Assembly (NCBI RefSeq): GCF_963681195.1
Contig: NZ_OY808997.1
Coordinates: 2,170,001-2,234,000 of the forward strand
Direction: 5' to 3'
Length of the DNA: 64,000 bases
From: Vibrio sp. 16
GTDB taxonomy: Bacteria > Pseudomonadota > Gammaproteobacteria > Enterobacterales > Vibrionaceae
The notes beneath the pieces were generated by a model. The model was not told where the DNA came from and ran no database searches. It worked only from the letters and a program-made list of their open reading frames with translations. Numbering within the stretch: position 1 is the stretch's first letter; each line of letters opens with the position of its first letter. Shown here in pieces: positions 20,455 through 32,500 of the stretch. A program made the translations under genes and the position numbers.

Positions 20455-21423
20455 TTAAATGGATTGGCCACGATAGTAAGCCTCAACAATCTCAATAAAG
20501 TGCTCAAGCTGCTCTTTAGGTAAAACGTTCACACCAGCTGCTGCTGCGCGACCACCGCCAGTGACGAACTGAGAACAAATATCTCCGGCACCTTGCTTGT
20601 TATTCAATGGCGCTCTCAATGAGACGGTATACGTTCCATCACTGTTTTGGGTCAATACGGCATGCGCACGATCGGGAGACTGGTTGGCTAAGAGATTGCC
20701 ATACACGCCACTGATTCTTCTTGAGGCTGCACAATTAGGCAGTGCGAACACACCTAACACCTCACTTTGATATTGCGCTTCGGTTGTTAACGCTAGGTCC
20801 ATATCCTGCTGATACGCTGACTGAAGTACGTAGAATGGCGATGATTTGTCAGCAAGTAACGCAAAAGGGGTATCGTAAGCTAACAGTGCTTTAAAAAGAT
20901 CATCCGGAGCATAATGAAGATCGCCAACATTCGCGCCATACCCATTGTAGTTGATCAGGATTCCTAACTCTTTGAGTTGCGCTTTCTCCAAGGCGCTCAA
21001 ACCCGCCTTGTCAGCCAGTTGATCCGCTTTAGCTACCAGATTGTCACCATATGCAGCGGTAATCGCCCAAGTATGGAAGCGGCCGTTTAACAGCTCATCG
21101 ACTATTAGTGCGGTACAATTGTTTGCGTCTAGGTCAATATGCGCCTCTAGATTCGGATGGTCTGGAATCTCTCCTGCTTTGTGATGATCCGCGTAAAACA
21201 CTCGAGCGCCGTTAGCCAACGCCTGACGAAGTTCTGCATGATTCTGAGCCATAGAGATATCAAGAACAGTAAGAGTATCGCCAGCAGATACTGACAACGT
21301 CTTTAGCAGTTGAACATCTCGCTTAACTCCCGTCACTAACGTGGATTCCATGGGCTGAGCCAAGCGCAGTTGCAACAGAGCGATGATGCCATCCGCATCG
21401 CCATTAAAAACATCGTAGTGCAT
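20455..21423 (-). CDS. DHH-superfamily phosphoesterase, function unknown
   Basis: Predicted cytoplasmic metal-dependent phosphoesterase. Visible DHH motifs are VFNGDADGI (5-13), VLDISMAQNH, and FYADHHKAGEIPDHP with the DHH signature near residue 100; the C-terminal DHHA1-like motif GGGRAAAAGV lies near residue 290. At 322 aa it is the size of NrnA-type nano-RNases but its central region is different, so oligoribonuclease, c-di-nucleotide or other activity cannot be assigned. It is convergent with envC (5-bp gap) and downstream of a TetR regulator on the same strand. A 13-bp hairpin covers its ribosome-binding region. Confidence 0.8.
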   Translation of the reverse strand: MHYDVFNGDADGIIALLQLRLAQPMESTLVTGVKRDVQLLKTLSVSAGDTLTVLDISMAQNHAELRQALANGARVFYADHHKAGEIPDHPNLEAHIDLDANNCTALIVDELLNGRFHTWAITAAYGDNLVAKADQLADKAGLSALEKAQLKELGILINYNGYGANVGDLHYAPDDLFKALLAYDTPFALLADKSSPFYVLQSAYQQDMDLALTTEAQYQSEVLGVFALPNCAASRRISGVYGNLLANQSPDRAHAVLTQNSDGTYTVSLRAPLNNKQGAGDICSQFVTGGGRAAAAGVNVLPKEQLEHFIEIVEAYYRGQSI

Positions 21424-21429
21424 AGAATA

Positions 21430-21465
21430 AACCCATCAAAGTATCTGACTACACTTTAATGGGTT
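21430..21465 (-). promoter_or_regulatory. Hairpin covering the start region of the DHH gene
   Basis: AACCCATTAAAGT (21453-21465) pairs with ACTTTGATGGGTT (21430-21442), 13 bp with one wobble and a 10-nt loop. The 3' arm contains GATGGG, the only Shine-Dalgarno candidate, and ends 6 nt before the ATG. It could block translation or act as a weak terminator after the TetR gene (TTTATTC follows). Confidence 0.5.
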
Positions 21466-21527
21466 CGAAAACTGAGGACAATTTGAATTGGTTATATCTT
21501 AGGTAAGATTCGATGCGAGACAAGCAC

Positions 21528-22163
21528 TTATGCGTGGATCGCTTTTACTCCATCTTCCAGCAGCTGTAGTTGCTCAAGACCTTGTTCGGTCGCTTTGGGC
21601 TTCACCACGGCGATCATTTGCAACATACCTTGGTGGATGACTTGCTCCGTGATTTGAGTCTTTGGTGACATCGCGGCTTGATAGCCCAACCAGCTGCACG
21701 CGATAAGATGCAGTGTCGTCACGAGAGGCTTCATTTCGCTCTCTTCGACATTCAGCAGCTCCAACCCGACAAAGACTCGCATAATGTTAACTAGATTGGT
21801 TTGTAACTTTTCCTGTACCTGAATGTATTCCTCATGCAACTGTTCGTCTCGCTGCAGAATCTCTGGCAAGTTGGCGTAAAAGAATCGGTATTTCCACATC
21901 AAAGTAAAAATAGAATCCAGATAATGCTTGAGCATCACTAGACTTTCCTGTTGAGCTTGGATTGGGGTGAAGCGCTCTAGAAGCTCATTCGAATAAAGTG
22001 CAAAAATCTCACGGACGATCTCTTGCTTGTTGCGGAAGTGGTAATAAAGGTTTCCCGGACTGATGTCGATATGCGCTGCAATGTGATTCGTGGTGATGTT
22101 ACGTTCACCATGTTGATTAAATAGCTCTAACGCTGCCAACACTATTTTGTCGCGTGTTTTCAT
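21528..22163 (-). CDS. TetR/AcrR-family transcriptional regulator
   Basis: One-component DNA-binding regulator. The N-terminal helix-turn-helix (residues 1-50: KIVLAALELFNQHGERNITT, then HIDISPGNLYYHFRNKQEIV) is standard; the C-terminal ligand domain is not recognisable to a ligand. I chose the ATG at 22163 (211 aa, MKTRDKIVLAA) because the family starts there; an upstream ATG at 22226 would add 21 unlikely residues. It lies 104 bp upstream of the DHH gene on the same strand and 106 bp downstream of hemE. Its targets are unknown. Confidence 0.9.
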   Translation of the reverse strand: MKTRDKIVLAALELFNQHGERNITTNHIAAHIDISPGNLYYHFRNKQEIVREIFALYSNELLERFTPIQAQQESLVMLKHYLDSIFTLMWKYRFFYANLPEILQRDEQLHEEYIQVQEKLQTNLVNIMRVFVGLELLNVEESEMKPLVTTLHLIACSWLGYQAAMSPKTQITEQVIHQGMLQMIAVVKPKATEQGLEQLQLLEDGVKAIHA

Positions 22164-22223
22164 TATTATTCCGTACCCTCTTCCATTTCTATTGTGCAGT
22201 ATAGCGGTTAGTGTAACCCATAA

Positions 22224-22255
22224 CAAAAAAGCGCCTGGTCATATCAGGCGCTTTC
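22224..22255 (-). terminator. Terminator of hemE
   Basis: On the minus strand AAGCGCCTGA and CCAGGCGCTT form a strong stem followed by six T. It lies 15-45 bp after the hemE stop. Confidence 0.9.
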
Positions 22256-22269
22256 AATCAGTTACTTAG

Positions 22270-23337
22270 TTATTTGTGGTACGGCTTAGATAGCTCATGT
22301 ACGGCTTCGACAAACACACCTGCGTTTTCTGGCGGAACATCCAAATGGATGCCGTGGCCTAGGTTAAATACATGGCCTGTACCTGCATCGCCAAACCCTT
22401 CAAGGATTGTCGCGACTTCCTCACGAATACGTTCTGGCGATGCGTACAACATAGATGGATCCATATTGCCTTGCAGTGCAACTTTATCGCCAACACGCTT
22501 CACCGCGTCTTGGATATTAATTGTCCAGTCTAGACCTACCGCATCACAGCCAGTCGCAGCGATCTGCTCCAGCCACATGCCACCATTCTTAGTGAATAGG
22601 GTAACAGGAACGCGACGACCGTCGTTTTCACGGATTAGACCGTCGACAATCTTGTGCATGTACTGCAGCGAGAATAGGTTGTAGTCACGAGGAGTCAGCA
22701 CGCCACCCCAAGTATCAAATACCATCACAGATTGCGCACCCGCTTTGATTTGCGCGTTTAAGTACTCAATCACGCTATCTGCTAACTTATCAAGCAATAG
22801 ATGTAGCGTTTGTGGCTCAGCGTACATCATCTTTTTGATCTTAGTGAAGGCCTTAGAGCTACCACCTTCAACCATGTAAGTCGCGAGCGTCCAAGGGCTA
22901 CCAGAGAAACCGATCAATGGTACATCGCCGTTCAGATCTTTACGGATCTGACGCACAGCGTTCATTACGTACTTCAGCTCACCTTCAGGATCGGGAATAC
23001 CGATCTTTTCTACGTCCGCTTTGCAGGTAATTGGCTTGTCGAATACTGGACCCTCACCGGCAGCGAAACGAAGTTCAAGACCCATTGCGTCTGGGATAGT
23101 TAGAATATCAGAGAATAGAATCGCAGCATCCAAAGGAAAACGACGCAGTGGCTGAAGAGTTACCTCTGACGCGAGCTCAGCGTTTTTACACAGTGACATA
23201 AAATCACCGGCTTCAGCACGCGTTGCTTTATATTCTGGAAGGTATCGACCTGCTTGGCGCATCATCCATACTGGTGTGTAATCGACTGGCTGCTTGAGCA
23301 GAGCGCGCAGGTAACGATCATTTTTTAATTCTGTCAT
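22270..23337 (-). CDS. hemE: Uroporphyrinogen decarboxylase
   Basis: Converts uroporphyrinogen III to coproporphyrinogen III in haem synthesis. The 355-aa protein starts [20 protein letters not shown] and carries the signature [15 protein letters not shown] and the second signature [17 protein letters not shown]. The ATG at 23337 matches the family start; a GTG at 23364 would add nine residues with no ribosome-binding site. The nudC-hemE order is also found in E. coli (rsd-nudC-hemE). Confidence 0.98.
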   Translation of the reverse strand: MTELKNDRYLRALLKQPVDYTPVWMMRQAGRYLPEYKATRAEAGDFMSLCKNAELASEVTLQPLRRFPLDAAILFSDILTIPDAMGLELRFAAGEGPVFDKPITCKADVEKIGIPDPEGELKYVMNAVRQIRKDLNGDVPLIGFSGSPWTLATYMVEGGSSKAFTKIKKMMYAEPQTLHLLLDKLADSVIEYLNAQIKAGAQSVMVFDTWGGVLTPRDYNLFSLQYMHKIVDGLIRENDGRRVPVTLFTKNGGMWLEQIAATGCDAVGLDWTINIQDAVKRVGDKVALQGNMDPSMLYASPERIREEVATILEGFGDAGTGHVFNLGHGIHLDVPPENAGVFVEAVHELSKPYHK

Positions 23338-23512
23338 TCCGTATATCCGATTCTTTAGACTCACTTTTTGTGGCCGTTATTCTAACACTGTTTGGCTCGC
23401 AAAAGCTGTGTGCTTTGCAACCTAGATCAAGTTATTAACTATAAAATCAGTGCTTAATTTGCACCCATTCAGTAAGGGTGTTAAAAATTTGTTTGCTAGC
23501 GAAAACTACAAT

Positions 23513-23590
23513 TATAAACCGAGCACTCAGTGCTTGGCATCTCATAACGACATCTTACTTACCCCCTCCTTCTCGGAGGGTTTTTTTTGC
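23513..23590 (+). ncRNA. Candidate small RNA between hemE and nudC
   Basis: A strong intrinsic terminator, CCCTCC-TTCTC-GGAGGG followed by eight T (ending near 23588), lies on the plus strand where no plus-strand gene precedes it. Upstream are a promoter-like TTGTTT (23489-23494), 18 bp, TATAAA (23513-23518), then a hairpin AGCACT-C-AGTGCT. A transcript starting near 23525 would be about 65 nt with two hairpins. A second possible -10 lies at 23440-23445. No known sRNA family was recognised. Confidence 0.35.
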
Positions 23591-23597
23591 CTATTTT

Positions 23598-24386
23598 TCA
23601 AGACTCTAAGTCATTTATTAGCTGGCATGTCGTTTCAATAAGTTCACGAGCAATCGTCCCTTTGGGGGCGACTGGCGGCATATCGTTTGGATGGAACCAA
23701 CGAGCATCACTCAGCTCACTATAATCCGGCTTTAACGTACCAGATTGATAATCGGCGAGAAATCCCATCATCATACTGGATGGAAACGCCCATGGCTGAC
23801 TGCCAACGTAACGAATGTTGGTCACCTCAATACCGGTTTCTTCTTTGACTTCGCGGGCAACACATTGCTCTAGGGTTTCTCCTACCTCCAAGAAGCCCGC
23901 AATGACGGTATACATCCCATTTCGATGTCTTGGATGTTGGGCAAGCAGCAGTTGGCTGTCTTTACGGACAGCAACGATGATACATGGAAAAATTCTTGGA
24001 TAATGCAATGTCCGACAATCACCACATTGCATGGCTAGTTGGTTGTGATTGAGGTGATTACGGCCTCCACATTGGGGACAAAAGCGCATTGATTGGTTCA
24101 TATGGCCATATTGAATGGCTTTGCTCATCAGCAAAAACAAGGGCTCAGGAAAATGCAAACAATCTCGCAGTGACGTTAGCACATAGTCGCAGTTCAAATC
24201 CGCTTCATTAAGCCACATCACTGGTATCCCTTCATAGACGCCCACTTCAGTGGCAAGCTCTAGAGGTAGGTCTAACTCATGGCTGCTGCCTTTGGGTAAT
24301 CTTCCGTCTAACAACCAAATGTCACTCCCAGACACAACACACCAGTAACAGTTATGCATAGGGTTGATGTCACCTTTATTTAACAT
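23598..24386 (-). CDS. nudC: NADH pyrophosphatase / RNA decapping enzyme NudC
   Basis: Nudix hydrolase that cleaves NAD(H) and removes NAD caps from RNA. The 262 aa contain a zinc ribbon (CPQCGG ... CGDC, residues about 108-130), the Nudix box [20 protein letters not shown], and the NudC-specific motif, which reads SQPWAFPSS rather than the common SQPWPFPxS. The ATG at 24386 has GAGG 7 nt upstream. It is divergent from rsd. Confidence 0.95.
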   Translation of the reverse strand: MLNKGDINPMHNCYWCVVSGSDIWLLDGRLPKGSSHELDLPLELATEVGVYEGIPVMWLNEADLNCDYVLTSLRDCLHFPEPLFLLMSKAIQYGHMNQSMRFCPQCGGRNHLNHNQLAMQCGDCRTLHYPRIFPCIIVAVRKDSQLLLAQHPRHRNGMYTVIAGFLEVGETLEQCVAREVKEETGIEVTNIRYVGSQPWAFPSSMMMGFLADYQSGTLKPDYSELSDARWFHPNDMPPVAPKGTIARELIETTCQLINDLES

Positions 24387-24571
24387 TGTCCATCCTCTTC
24401 ACTTGCAGTCAAACCATTTTACTGGCAATCTAAATTCATACCAGAGTTTGTAGTAAGGCAATTTTCTGGCTATAAATTCTAGTAAGGACAAGAGGTTGTA
24501 TCTCTAGAACAGCTTTGTTACTACAAAGCGTAATGATCACCGGAGTGTGATCCGATCATGAGGGCATGGTC

Positions 24572-25060
24572 ATGCTAAATAAACTAAAAAGAACACAAGA
24601 ACAGTGGGGTGGCTCAAGTGAAGTCATTGACCATTGGCTAGAAACTCGACAATCACTGATTGTTGAATACTGTAAACTCGGTTCTCTCCAGCCCGTCAAT
24701 GGGCACAGTAACGTGGTTGAACTCCCTTCTCCTAAGCAAATTAGCTCTTTTTGCGATCACGTTGTCGACTACATCTCCGAAGGCCATTTCAAAATCTACG
24801 ACATGGTAATGGAAAAGTGGCAAGCTACCGGCTTTAAGACAAACAACGAGATTGATGCCGCCTACGCTAAGATTGTACTCACTACCGACCCACTTTTGGA
24901 ATTCAACGACAAGTACGTTAATGTCAGCGCAGAAGATGAACTGCCTGACTTCGAAGCCGACATGTCCTCAGTTGGTGAAGTGTTAGAAATGCGTTTTGAG
25001 GTAGAAGACAGCTTAATTCAGTTGATCGCTGACAGCTTAGCCATCCCACCGGGCGCATAA
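24572..25060 (+). CDS. rsd: Regulator of sigma D (Rsd/AlgQ family)
   Basis: Binds the housekeeping sigma-70 factor and helps alternative sigma factors in stationary phase. The 162-aa protein MLNKLKRTQEQWGGSSEVID has the family's early W and R-rich helix and the VDYISEGHFKIYDM segment. The ATG at 24572 has GAGGG 7 nt upstream; the ATG at 24566 is too close to that site. It lies divergent from nudC and convergent with rpoC. Confidence 0.93.
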   Translation: MLNKLKRTQEQWGGSSEVIDHWLETRQSLIVEYCKLGSLQPVNGHSNVVELPSPKQISSFCDHVVDYISEGHFKIYDMVMEKWQATGFKTNNEIDAAYAKIVLTTDPLLEFNDKYVNVSAEDELPDFEADMSSVGEVLEMRFEVEDSLIQLIADSLAIPPGA

Positions 25061-25164
25061 CCAGGAAAATAACTTGCCATCACGACGGGTTAACGTAAAC
25101 ACGTTGACCCTTTGCTTTTGCCTCCAGGCACAGCTATCAGCAACAAAAGTCCCATGATATAGAC

Positions 25165-25193
25165 ACAAAAAAGGCACCCGAAGGTGCCTTTTG
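25165..25193. terminator. Bidirectional terminator between rsd and rpoC
   Basis: AAGGCACC-CGAA-GGTGCCTT is flanked by an A-run on the left and TTTT on the right, so it can end both the rpoBC transcript (minus) and rsd (plus). Confidence 0.92.
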
Positions 25194-25211
25194 TCATTTC
25201 TTTATCTGCGA

Positions 25212-28200
25212 TTACTCGTCAGATGAGAAACCTGCGTTAAGCAGTGCTGCAAGGTTGTCTGTCGCTTGTTCAGCTGAAGGACCTTCTTGCTCTTCTACAC
25301 GCTTAGCTTGACGCTCTTGGTGGTATGCGAAACCTGTACCTGCAGGGATTAGACGACCAACAATTACGTTTTCTTTCAGACCACGTAGCTCATCACGCTT
25401 ACCAGAAACCGCGGCTTCTGTTAGTACGCGAGTTGTCTCCTGGAACGATGCCGCAGAGATGAACGATTCAGTCGCTAGAGACGCCTTCGTGATACCTAGT
25501 AGTTCACGTTCGAAGCGTGCTGGCTCTTTGCCTTCTGCTTCTAGTTGACGGTTAGCAACCTTAACGTTCGCGTATTCAACCTGCTCACCGGCTAGGAACT
25601 CAGAGTCACCAGCAAATGTGATTGTACACTTACGTAGCATCTGACGAACGATAGTCTCAATGTGCTTATCGTTAATCTTAACGCCTTGCAGACGGTATAC
25701 TTCTTGAACTTCGTTCGCGATGTATTCAGTCACAGCGTGTACACCACGTAGACGTAGAATGTCATGTGGAGACTCTGGACCATCCGCAATTACGTCACCA
25801 CACTCAACTTTTTCACCTTCGAAAACGTTAAGCTGACGATGCTTAGGAATCATCTCTTCGTACGCTTCACCACTCTCTTGAGTGATAACTAGACGACGCT
25901 TACCTTTGGTCTCTTTACCGAAGCTAACAGTACCCGTCTTCTCAGCAAGGATCGCAGGCTCTTTAGGCTTACGTGCTTCGAATAGGTCCGCAACGCGTGG
26001 AAGACCACCGGTGATATCTTTGTTACCGCCAGACTTCTGAGGAATACGTGCAAGTGTATCACCCACACCTACTTCTGCGCCGTCTTCGATGTTCACGATC
26101 GCTTTACCAGGTAGGAAGTAGTGAGCTGGCATTTCAGTACCAGGAATCATTACGTCGTTGCCTGCTGCATCAACAAGTTTGATAGCTGGACGCATATCTT
26201 TACCTGCAGATGGACGAGCTGCTGCATCAGTGACTTCGCTTGAAGATAGACCTGTTAGGTCATCTGTTTGACGAGAAACTGTTACGCCATCGATCATATC
26301 TACGAACTGGATGCGACCTGCCACTTCAGTGATGATTGGCATAGTGTGCGCTTCCCAGTTAGCTACTGTTTCACCAGCTTCAACTGCGTCGTTGTCGCCT
26401 TTAGTCAGTAGAGAACCGTAAGGCAGTTTGTGTTTCTCTTTCGTACGGCCGAACTCATCAATGATGGTTAGTTCAGATGCACGAGAAGTGATAACAAGCT
26501 TACCGTCTTTGTTCGTTACAAACTTCGCGTTGTGAAGTTTAACAGTACCTGTGTTCTTAGCTTGGATGCTGTTCTCTGCTGCTGCAGTAGATGCTGCACC
26601 ACCGATGTGGAACGTACGCATCGTTAGCTGTGTACCTGGTTCACCGATAGACTGAGCAGCGATAACACCGACTGCTTCACCTTGGTTCACTAGGTGACCA
26701 CGTGCTAGGTCACGGCCGTAACACTGAGCACAACAACCGAAGTCTGTGTCACATGTTACAACTGAGCGCACTTTCATGCTGTCTACAGAGTTTTCTTCCA
26801 TGATCTGACACCACTTCTCATCAATTAGAGTATTACGTGGGATCAGAACATCTTCAGTACCTGGCTTAAGAACGTCTTCAGCAACTACACGACCAAGAGC
26901 AAGTTCAGTAAGAGCAACCTTAACATCACCACCCTCGATGTGAGGCATCATGTGAACGCCTTCGTGAGTGCCACAGTCGTGCTCTGTAACTACAACGTCT
27001 TGAGCAACGTCTACTAGACGACGAGTTAGGTAACCCGAGTTCGCTGTTTTCAGTGCCGTATCCGCAAGACCCTTACGAGCACCGTGCGTTGAGATAAAGT
27101 ACTGAAGTACGTTTAGACCTTCTTTAAAGTTCGCAGTGATCGGCGTTTCGATGATTGAACCATCTGGACGCGCCATCAGACCACGCATACCTGCTAGCTG
27201 ACGAATCTGAGCTGCAGAACCACGAGCGCCCGAGTCAGCCATCATGTAGATGCTGTTGAATGACTCTTGCTGCTCTTCATCACCATCGCGGTTAACAACA
27301 GTTTCAGAAGATAGGTTCTCCATCATCGCTTTCGCTACGCGATCGTTGGTCGATGCCCAAATATCGATCACTTTGTTGTAGCGCTCACCCGCAGTTACAA
27401 GACCAGATTGGTACTGTTCTTGAATTTCGCGAACTTCTGCTTCTGCTTCTTCGATCTCAGTGTACTTAGCTGCAGGTACAACCATGTCGTCAATACCAAC
27501 AGATACACCAGAAAGTGCTGCGTAAGCGAAACCTGTGTACATGATTTGGTCAGCGAAGATTACTGTGTCTTTAAGACCTAGCTTACGGTACGCCTCGTTA
27601 AGTAGGTTAGAGATTTGCTTCTTACCTAGCTTTTGGTTAACGATGCTGTACGGAAGACCAGCTGGCACGATTTGCCATAGCATTGCACGACCGATAGTTG
27701 TATCAACTAGCTTAGTCTCTGTAGTGCTGTTGCCATCTTCGTCTTTAACAGTCTCAGTGATACGAACTTTAACGCGAGCGTGTAGCTCAGCAGTCTTAGT
27801 GCGGTATGCCTTCTCAGCCTCAGCTGGACTAGCAAGGTACATACCTTCGCCTTTCACGTTGATCTTGTCACGAGTCATGTAGTAAAGACCCAATACAACG
27901 TCCTGAGAAGGTACGATGATCGGATCACCTGACGCTGGCGACAGAATGTTGTTTGTCGACATCATCAGTGTACGAGCTTCAAGCTGTGCTTCTAGAGTTA
28001 GAGGCACGTGAACCGCCATTTGGTCACCATCGAAGTCGGCGTTGTATGCCGCACACACTAGTGGGTGTAGCTGAATCGCTTTACCTTCGATCAGTACTGG
28101 TTCGAACGCCTGAATACCTAGACGGTGAAGTGTAGGTGCACGGTTCAATAGTACTGGGTGTTCACGGATTACTTCGTCTAGGATATCCCAAACGACCGCT

Positions 28201-29414
28201 TCTTCACGCTCTACCATCTTCTTAGCAGCTTTGATTGTCGTCGCTAGGCCACGAGTCTCTAGCTTGCTGTAGATGAATGGTTTGAATAGCTCAAGTGCCA
28301 TCTTCTTAGGAAGACCACACTGGTGTAGACGAAGGTATGGACCTACTGTGATTACAGAACGGCCAGAGTAGTCTACACGCTTACCTAGAAGGTTCTGACG
28401 GAAACGACCTTGCTTACCCTTGATCATATCAGCAAGAGATTTCAGAGGACGTTTGTTCGAACCTGTGATCGCACGACCGCGACGACCGTTATCTAGAAGT
28501 GCATCAACAGACTCTTGCAGCATACGTTTTTCGTTACGTACGATGATGTCCGGAGCCGCTAGCTCTAGAAGACGCTTCAAACGGTTGTTACGGTTGATTA
28601 CGCGACGGTATAGGTCGTTCAGATCAGAAGTCGCGAAGCGACCGCCGTCTAGTGGAACTAGAGGACGTAGATCTGGCGGAAGTACCGGAAGCACAGTTAG
28701 GATCATCCACTCTGGGTTGTTACCAGATTGAACAAACGCTTCAACTAGCTTCAGACGCTTAGTGATCTTCTTACGCTTAGTCTCTGAGTTAGTAGACTGA
28801 AGCTCTTCACGCATTTCTTCGATTTCAGCTGGAAGATCCATAGACGCAAGTAGGTCTTTGATCGCTTCCGCACCCATCTTAGCCGTGAATTCATCACCCC
28901 ACTCTTCTAGACGATCCAGATACTCTTCTTCAGTAAGCATCTGAGATTTTTCTAGATCCGTCATACCTGGTTCAGTTACTACGTACATTTCGAAGTAAAG
29001 AACACGTTCGATATCACGTAGAGGGATATCCATTAGTAGACCGATACGAGACGGTAGTGATTTTAGGAACCAGATGTGAGCAACTGGTGATGCAAGCTCG
29101 ATGTGGCCCATGCGGTCACGACGAACTTTAGTTTGTGTAACTTCAACGCCACACTTCTCACAGATAACGCCACGGTGTTTCAGACGCTTGTATTTGCCAC
29201 AAAGACATTCGTAGTCTTTTACTGGACCAAAGATACGCGCACAGAACAGACCATCACGCTCAGGCTTGAACGTACGATAGTTGATCGTTTCAGGTTTTTT
29301 AACTTCACCGAAAGACCATGAACGGATCATGTCTGGTGAAGATAGACCGATTTTGATTGCATCAAATTCTTCGGTCTTATGCTGCGCTTTTAGAAAGTTT
29401 AATAAGTCTTTCAC
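25212..29414 (-). CDS. rpoC: RNA polymerase beta' subunit
   Basis: Catalytic subunit of RNA polymerase. The 1400-aa protein contains the N-terminal zinc finger [20 protein letters not shown] (about 70-88), the absolutely conserved catalytic loop NADFDGD and the second zinc cluster [15 protein letters not shown]. Length and order are normal for gammaproteobacteria. It lies 91 bp after rpoB with AGGAG before its start. Codon choice is strongly biased towards a highly expressed set. Confidence 0.99.
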   Translation of the reverse strand: MKDLLNFLKAQHKTEEFDAIKIGLSSPDMIRSWSFGEVKKPETINYRTFKPERDGLFCARIFGPVKDYECLCGKYKRLKHRGVICEKCGVEVTQTKVRRDRMGHIELASPVAHIWFLKSLPSRIGLLMDIPLRDIERVLYFEMYVVTEPGMTDLEKSQMLTEEEYLDRLEEWGDEFTAKMGAEAIKDLLASMDLPAEIEEMREELQSTNSETKRKKITKRLKLVEAFVQSGNNPEWMILTVLPVLPPDLRPLVPLDGGRFATSDLNDLYRRVINRNNRLKRLLELAAPDIIVRNEKRMLQESVDALLDNGRRGRAITGSNKRPLKSLADMIKGKQGRFRQNLLGKRVDYSGRSVITVGPYLRLHQCGLPKKMALELFKPFIYSKLETRGLATTIKAAKKMVEREEAVVWDILDEVIREHPVLLNRAPTLHRLGIQAFEPVLIEGKAIQLHPLVCAAYNADFDGDQMAVHVPLTLEAQLEARTLMMSTNNILSPASGDPIIVPSQDVVLGLYYMTRDKINVKGEGMYLASPAEAEKAYRTKTAELHARVKVRITETVKDEDGNSTTETKLVDTTIGRAMLWQIVPAGLPYSIVNQKLGKKQISNLLNEAYRKLGLKDTVIFADQIMYTGFAYAALSGVSVGIDDMVVPAAKYTEIEEAEAEVREIQEQYQSGLVTAGERYNKVIDIWASTNDRVAKAMMENLSSETVVNRDGDEEQQESFNSIYMMADSGARGSAAQIRQLAGMRGLMARPDGSIIETPITANFKEGLNVLQYFISTHGARKGLADTALKTANSGYLTRRLVDVAQDVVVTEHDCGTHEGVHMMPHIEGGDVKVALTELALGRVVAEDVLKPGTEDVLIPRNTLIDEKWCQIMEENSVDSMKVRSVVTCDTDFGCCAQCYGRDLARGHLVNQGEAVGVIAAQSIGEPGTQLTMRTFHIGGAASTAAAENSIQAKNTGTVKLHNAKFVTNKDGKLVITSRASELTIIDEFGRTKEKHKLPYGSLLTKGDNDAVEAGETVANWEAHTMPIITEVAGRIQFVDMIDGVTVSRQTDDLTGLSSSEVTDAAARPSAGKDMRPAIKLVDAAGNDVMIPGTEMPAHYFLPGKAIVNIEDGAEVGVGDTLARIPQKSGGNKDITGGLPRVADLFEARKPKEPAILAEKTGTVSFGKETKGKRRLVITQESGEAYEEMIPKHRQLNVFEGEKVECGDVIADGPESPHDILRLRGVHAVTEYIANEVQEVYRLQGVKINDKHIETIVRQMLRKCTITFAGDSEFLAGEQVEYANVKVANRQLEAEGKEPARFERELLGITKASLATESFISAASFQETTRVLTEAAVSGKRDELRGLKENVIVGRLIPAGTGFAYHQERQAKRVEEQEGPSAEQATDNLAALLNAGFSSDE

Positions 29415-29505
29415 AATCAGCTCCTGTAAGGAGTTAAAAGGAGCTCACCCGCAAAAGTGAGCACCTTCTACCAAATAATCTCTTTTTCTATTTAGAAAGA
29501 AGGGA

Positions 29506-32500
29506 TTACTCTTCGTCTTCTAGCTCGATGTTGATACCTAGCGAGCGAATCTCTTTCAACAATACGTTGAACGATTCTGGCATACCAGGTTCCATGCTGT
29601 GGTTACCATCTACGATGTTCTTATACATCTTAGTACGGCCGTTAACGTCATCCGACTTAACGGTTAGCATTTCTTGAAGCGTGTAAGCAGCACCGTATGC
29701 TTCTAGTGCCCATACTTCCATCTCACCGAAACGCTGACCACCGAACTGAGCTTTACCACCAAGTGGTTGCTGAGTTACTAGGCTGTACGAACCAGTTGAA
29801 CGAGCGTGCATCTTGTCATCAACAAGGTGGTTCAGTTTCAGCATGTACATGTAACCAACAGTTACTGGACGCTCAAACTCGTCACCAGTGCGACCATCAA
29901 ACAGCTTAAGTTGACCTGATTCTGGCAGATCACCCAGTTTCAGAAGCTCTTTGATTGATTGCTCAGAAGCACCGTCAAATACTGGAGTCGCGATCGGTAG
30001 ACCACCACGTAGGTTCTTGATCAGCGTACGAACTTCATCATCAGATAGAGACGCTACGTCTACTTTCTGACGAGTTTCACCAAGATCGTAAACCTTCTGT
30101 AGGAAGTCACGGAACTTAGCAAGCTCTTGCTGCTCTTTCACCATCTGGTTGATCTTGTCACCGATACCTTTCGCTGCCAGACCTAAGTGTACTTCTAGGA
30201 TCTGACCGATGTTCATACGCGATGGTACACCCAGTGGGTTTAGTACGATGTCAACCGGCTGACCTTTCTCATCGTAAGGCATGTCTTCAACAGGGTTGAT
30301 CTTAGAGATTACACCCTTGTTACCGTGACGACCCGCCATCTTATCACCAGGCTGGATACGACGCTTAACCGCTAGGTAAACCTTAACGATCTTCAGTACG
30401 CCAGGTGCTAGATCATCACCTTGTGTGATCTTACGACGCTTAGTTTCAAACTTCTTATCGAAGTCAGCTTTTAGCTCATCCCACTGCTCAGCAAGTTGCT
30501 CAAGCTGTGATTGTTGTGCATCGTCTTCAAGCGTTAGCTCTAGCCACTTCTTACGATCAATAGCATCTAGTTTCGCTTCAGTGTAACCACCGTCGATTAG
30601 TACAGCTTTAACACGGTTTAGAAGGCCACCCTCAAGAATCTGGAATTCTTCAGTTAGGTCTTTCTTCGCTTCTTTAAGCTGCATCTGTTCAATTTCAAGT
30701 GCACGTTTGTCTTTTTCAACACCGTCACGAGTAAATACTTGAACGTCGATGATCGTACCTGATACAGAGTTTGGTACGCGTAGAGACGTATCTTTAACGT
30801 CTGACGCTTTCTCACCGAAGATAGCACGTAGTAGCTTCTCTTCAGGAGTTAGCTGAGTTTCACCTTTAGGCGTTACTTTACCTACAAGGATGTCACCGCC
30901 TTTCACTTCCGCACCGATGTAAACGATACCTGACTCGTCTAGTTTAGACAGAGCAGACTCACCTACGTTCGGAATGTCAGCAGTGATCTCTTCAGCACCA
31001 AGCTTAGTATCACGCGCCACACAAGATAGCTCTTGAATGTGGATCGTAGTGAAACGGTCTTCTTGAACTACGCGCTCAGATACTAAGATCGAGTCTTCGA
31101 AGTTGTAACCGTTCCAAGGCATGAATGCGATACGCATGTTCTGACCAAGCGCTAGCTCACCAAGGTCTGTTGAAGGACCATCAGCAAGAACGTCACCACG
31201 TGCTACTGGTTCACCCGGCATCACACATGGACGCTGGTTGATACACGTGTTTTGGTTCGAACGAGTGTATTTAGTTAGGTTGTAGATATCGATACCTGCT
31301 TCACCAGGGATCAGCTCGTCTTCGTTAACTTTAACAACGATACGAGAAGCATCTACAGACTGGATTACACCACCACGTTTCGCTACTGCTGTAACACCAG
31401 AGTCAACTGCGATGTTACGCTCGATACCAGTACCAACTAGAGGCTTATCAGCCTTAAGTGTTGGAACTGCCTGACGTTGCATGTTGGCACCCATCAATGC
31501 ACGGTTCGCATCATCGTGTTCTAGGAACGGGATAAGCGATGCAGCGATAGATACAACCTGGTTAGTTGCAACGTCCATGTAGTCAACATGTTCGCGTGGG
31601 TGTAGGCCAGATTCACCTTTCTGACGAGCTGTGATTAGCTCTTCAGCAAATGTGCCTTCTTCAGTAAGAACAGTGTTCGCCTGAGCGATAACGTACTGAC
31701 CTTCCTGAATAGCAGATAGGTAATCTACTTCGTCTGTTACTACGCCATCTACAACGCGACGGTATGGAGTCTCTAGGAAACCGTACTCGTTACAACGCGC
31801 AAACGCAGATAGAGAGTTGATCAGACCGATGTTTGGACCTTCAGGCGTTTCGATAGGACATAGACGACCGTAGTGAGTTACGTGTACGTCACGTACTTCG
31901 AAGCCAGCACGTTCACGAGTTAGACCGCCAGGACCCAATGCAGAAATACGACGCTTATGCGTAACTTCTGATAACGGGTTGTTTTGGTCCATGAACTGAG
32001 ACAGCTGTGAAGAGCCAAAGAATTCTTTAACCGCAGCAGAGATAGGCTTAGCATTGATTAGGTCTTGAGGCATGATTGCATCAAGGTCACCAAGGCTTAG
32101 ACGCTCTTTAACAGCACGTTCAACACGTACTAGACCAACGCGGAATTGGTTTTCTGCCATTTCGCCAACAGAACGGATACGACGGTTACCTAGGTGGTCG
32201 ATATCGTCCACTTCACCGATGCCGTTACGGATAGCGATAAGCTTCTTCATCACTTCAACGATATCAGTTTCGTCAAGTGTGCCTTGCTCTTGTGCATCTT
32301 CACGTTCGATAGAGCTGTTGAACTTCATACGACCAACAGTCGATAGATCGTAACGCTCTTCAGAGAAGAATAGGCTTTCGAATAGTGCTTCAGCAGCTTC
32401 TTTCGTTGGTGGCTCGCCAGGGCGCATCATGCGGTAGATTTCTACCAGAGCAGAAATACGATCAACAGTGCTGTCGATACGTAGCGTTTCTGACATGAAT

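Noticed and set aside
28420..28731. Long plus-strand reading frames opposite rpoC and rpoB (also 27535-27882, 32072-32353)
   Set aside because: They are mirror frames caused by the biased codon use of rpoB and rpoC and show no protein family features.
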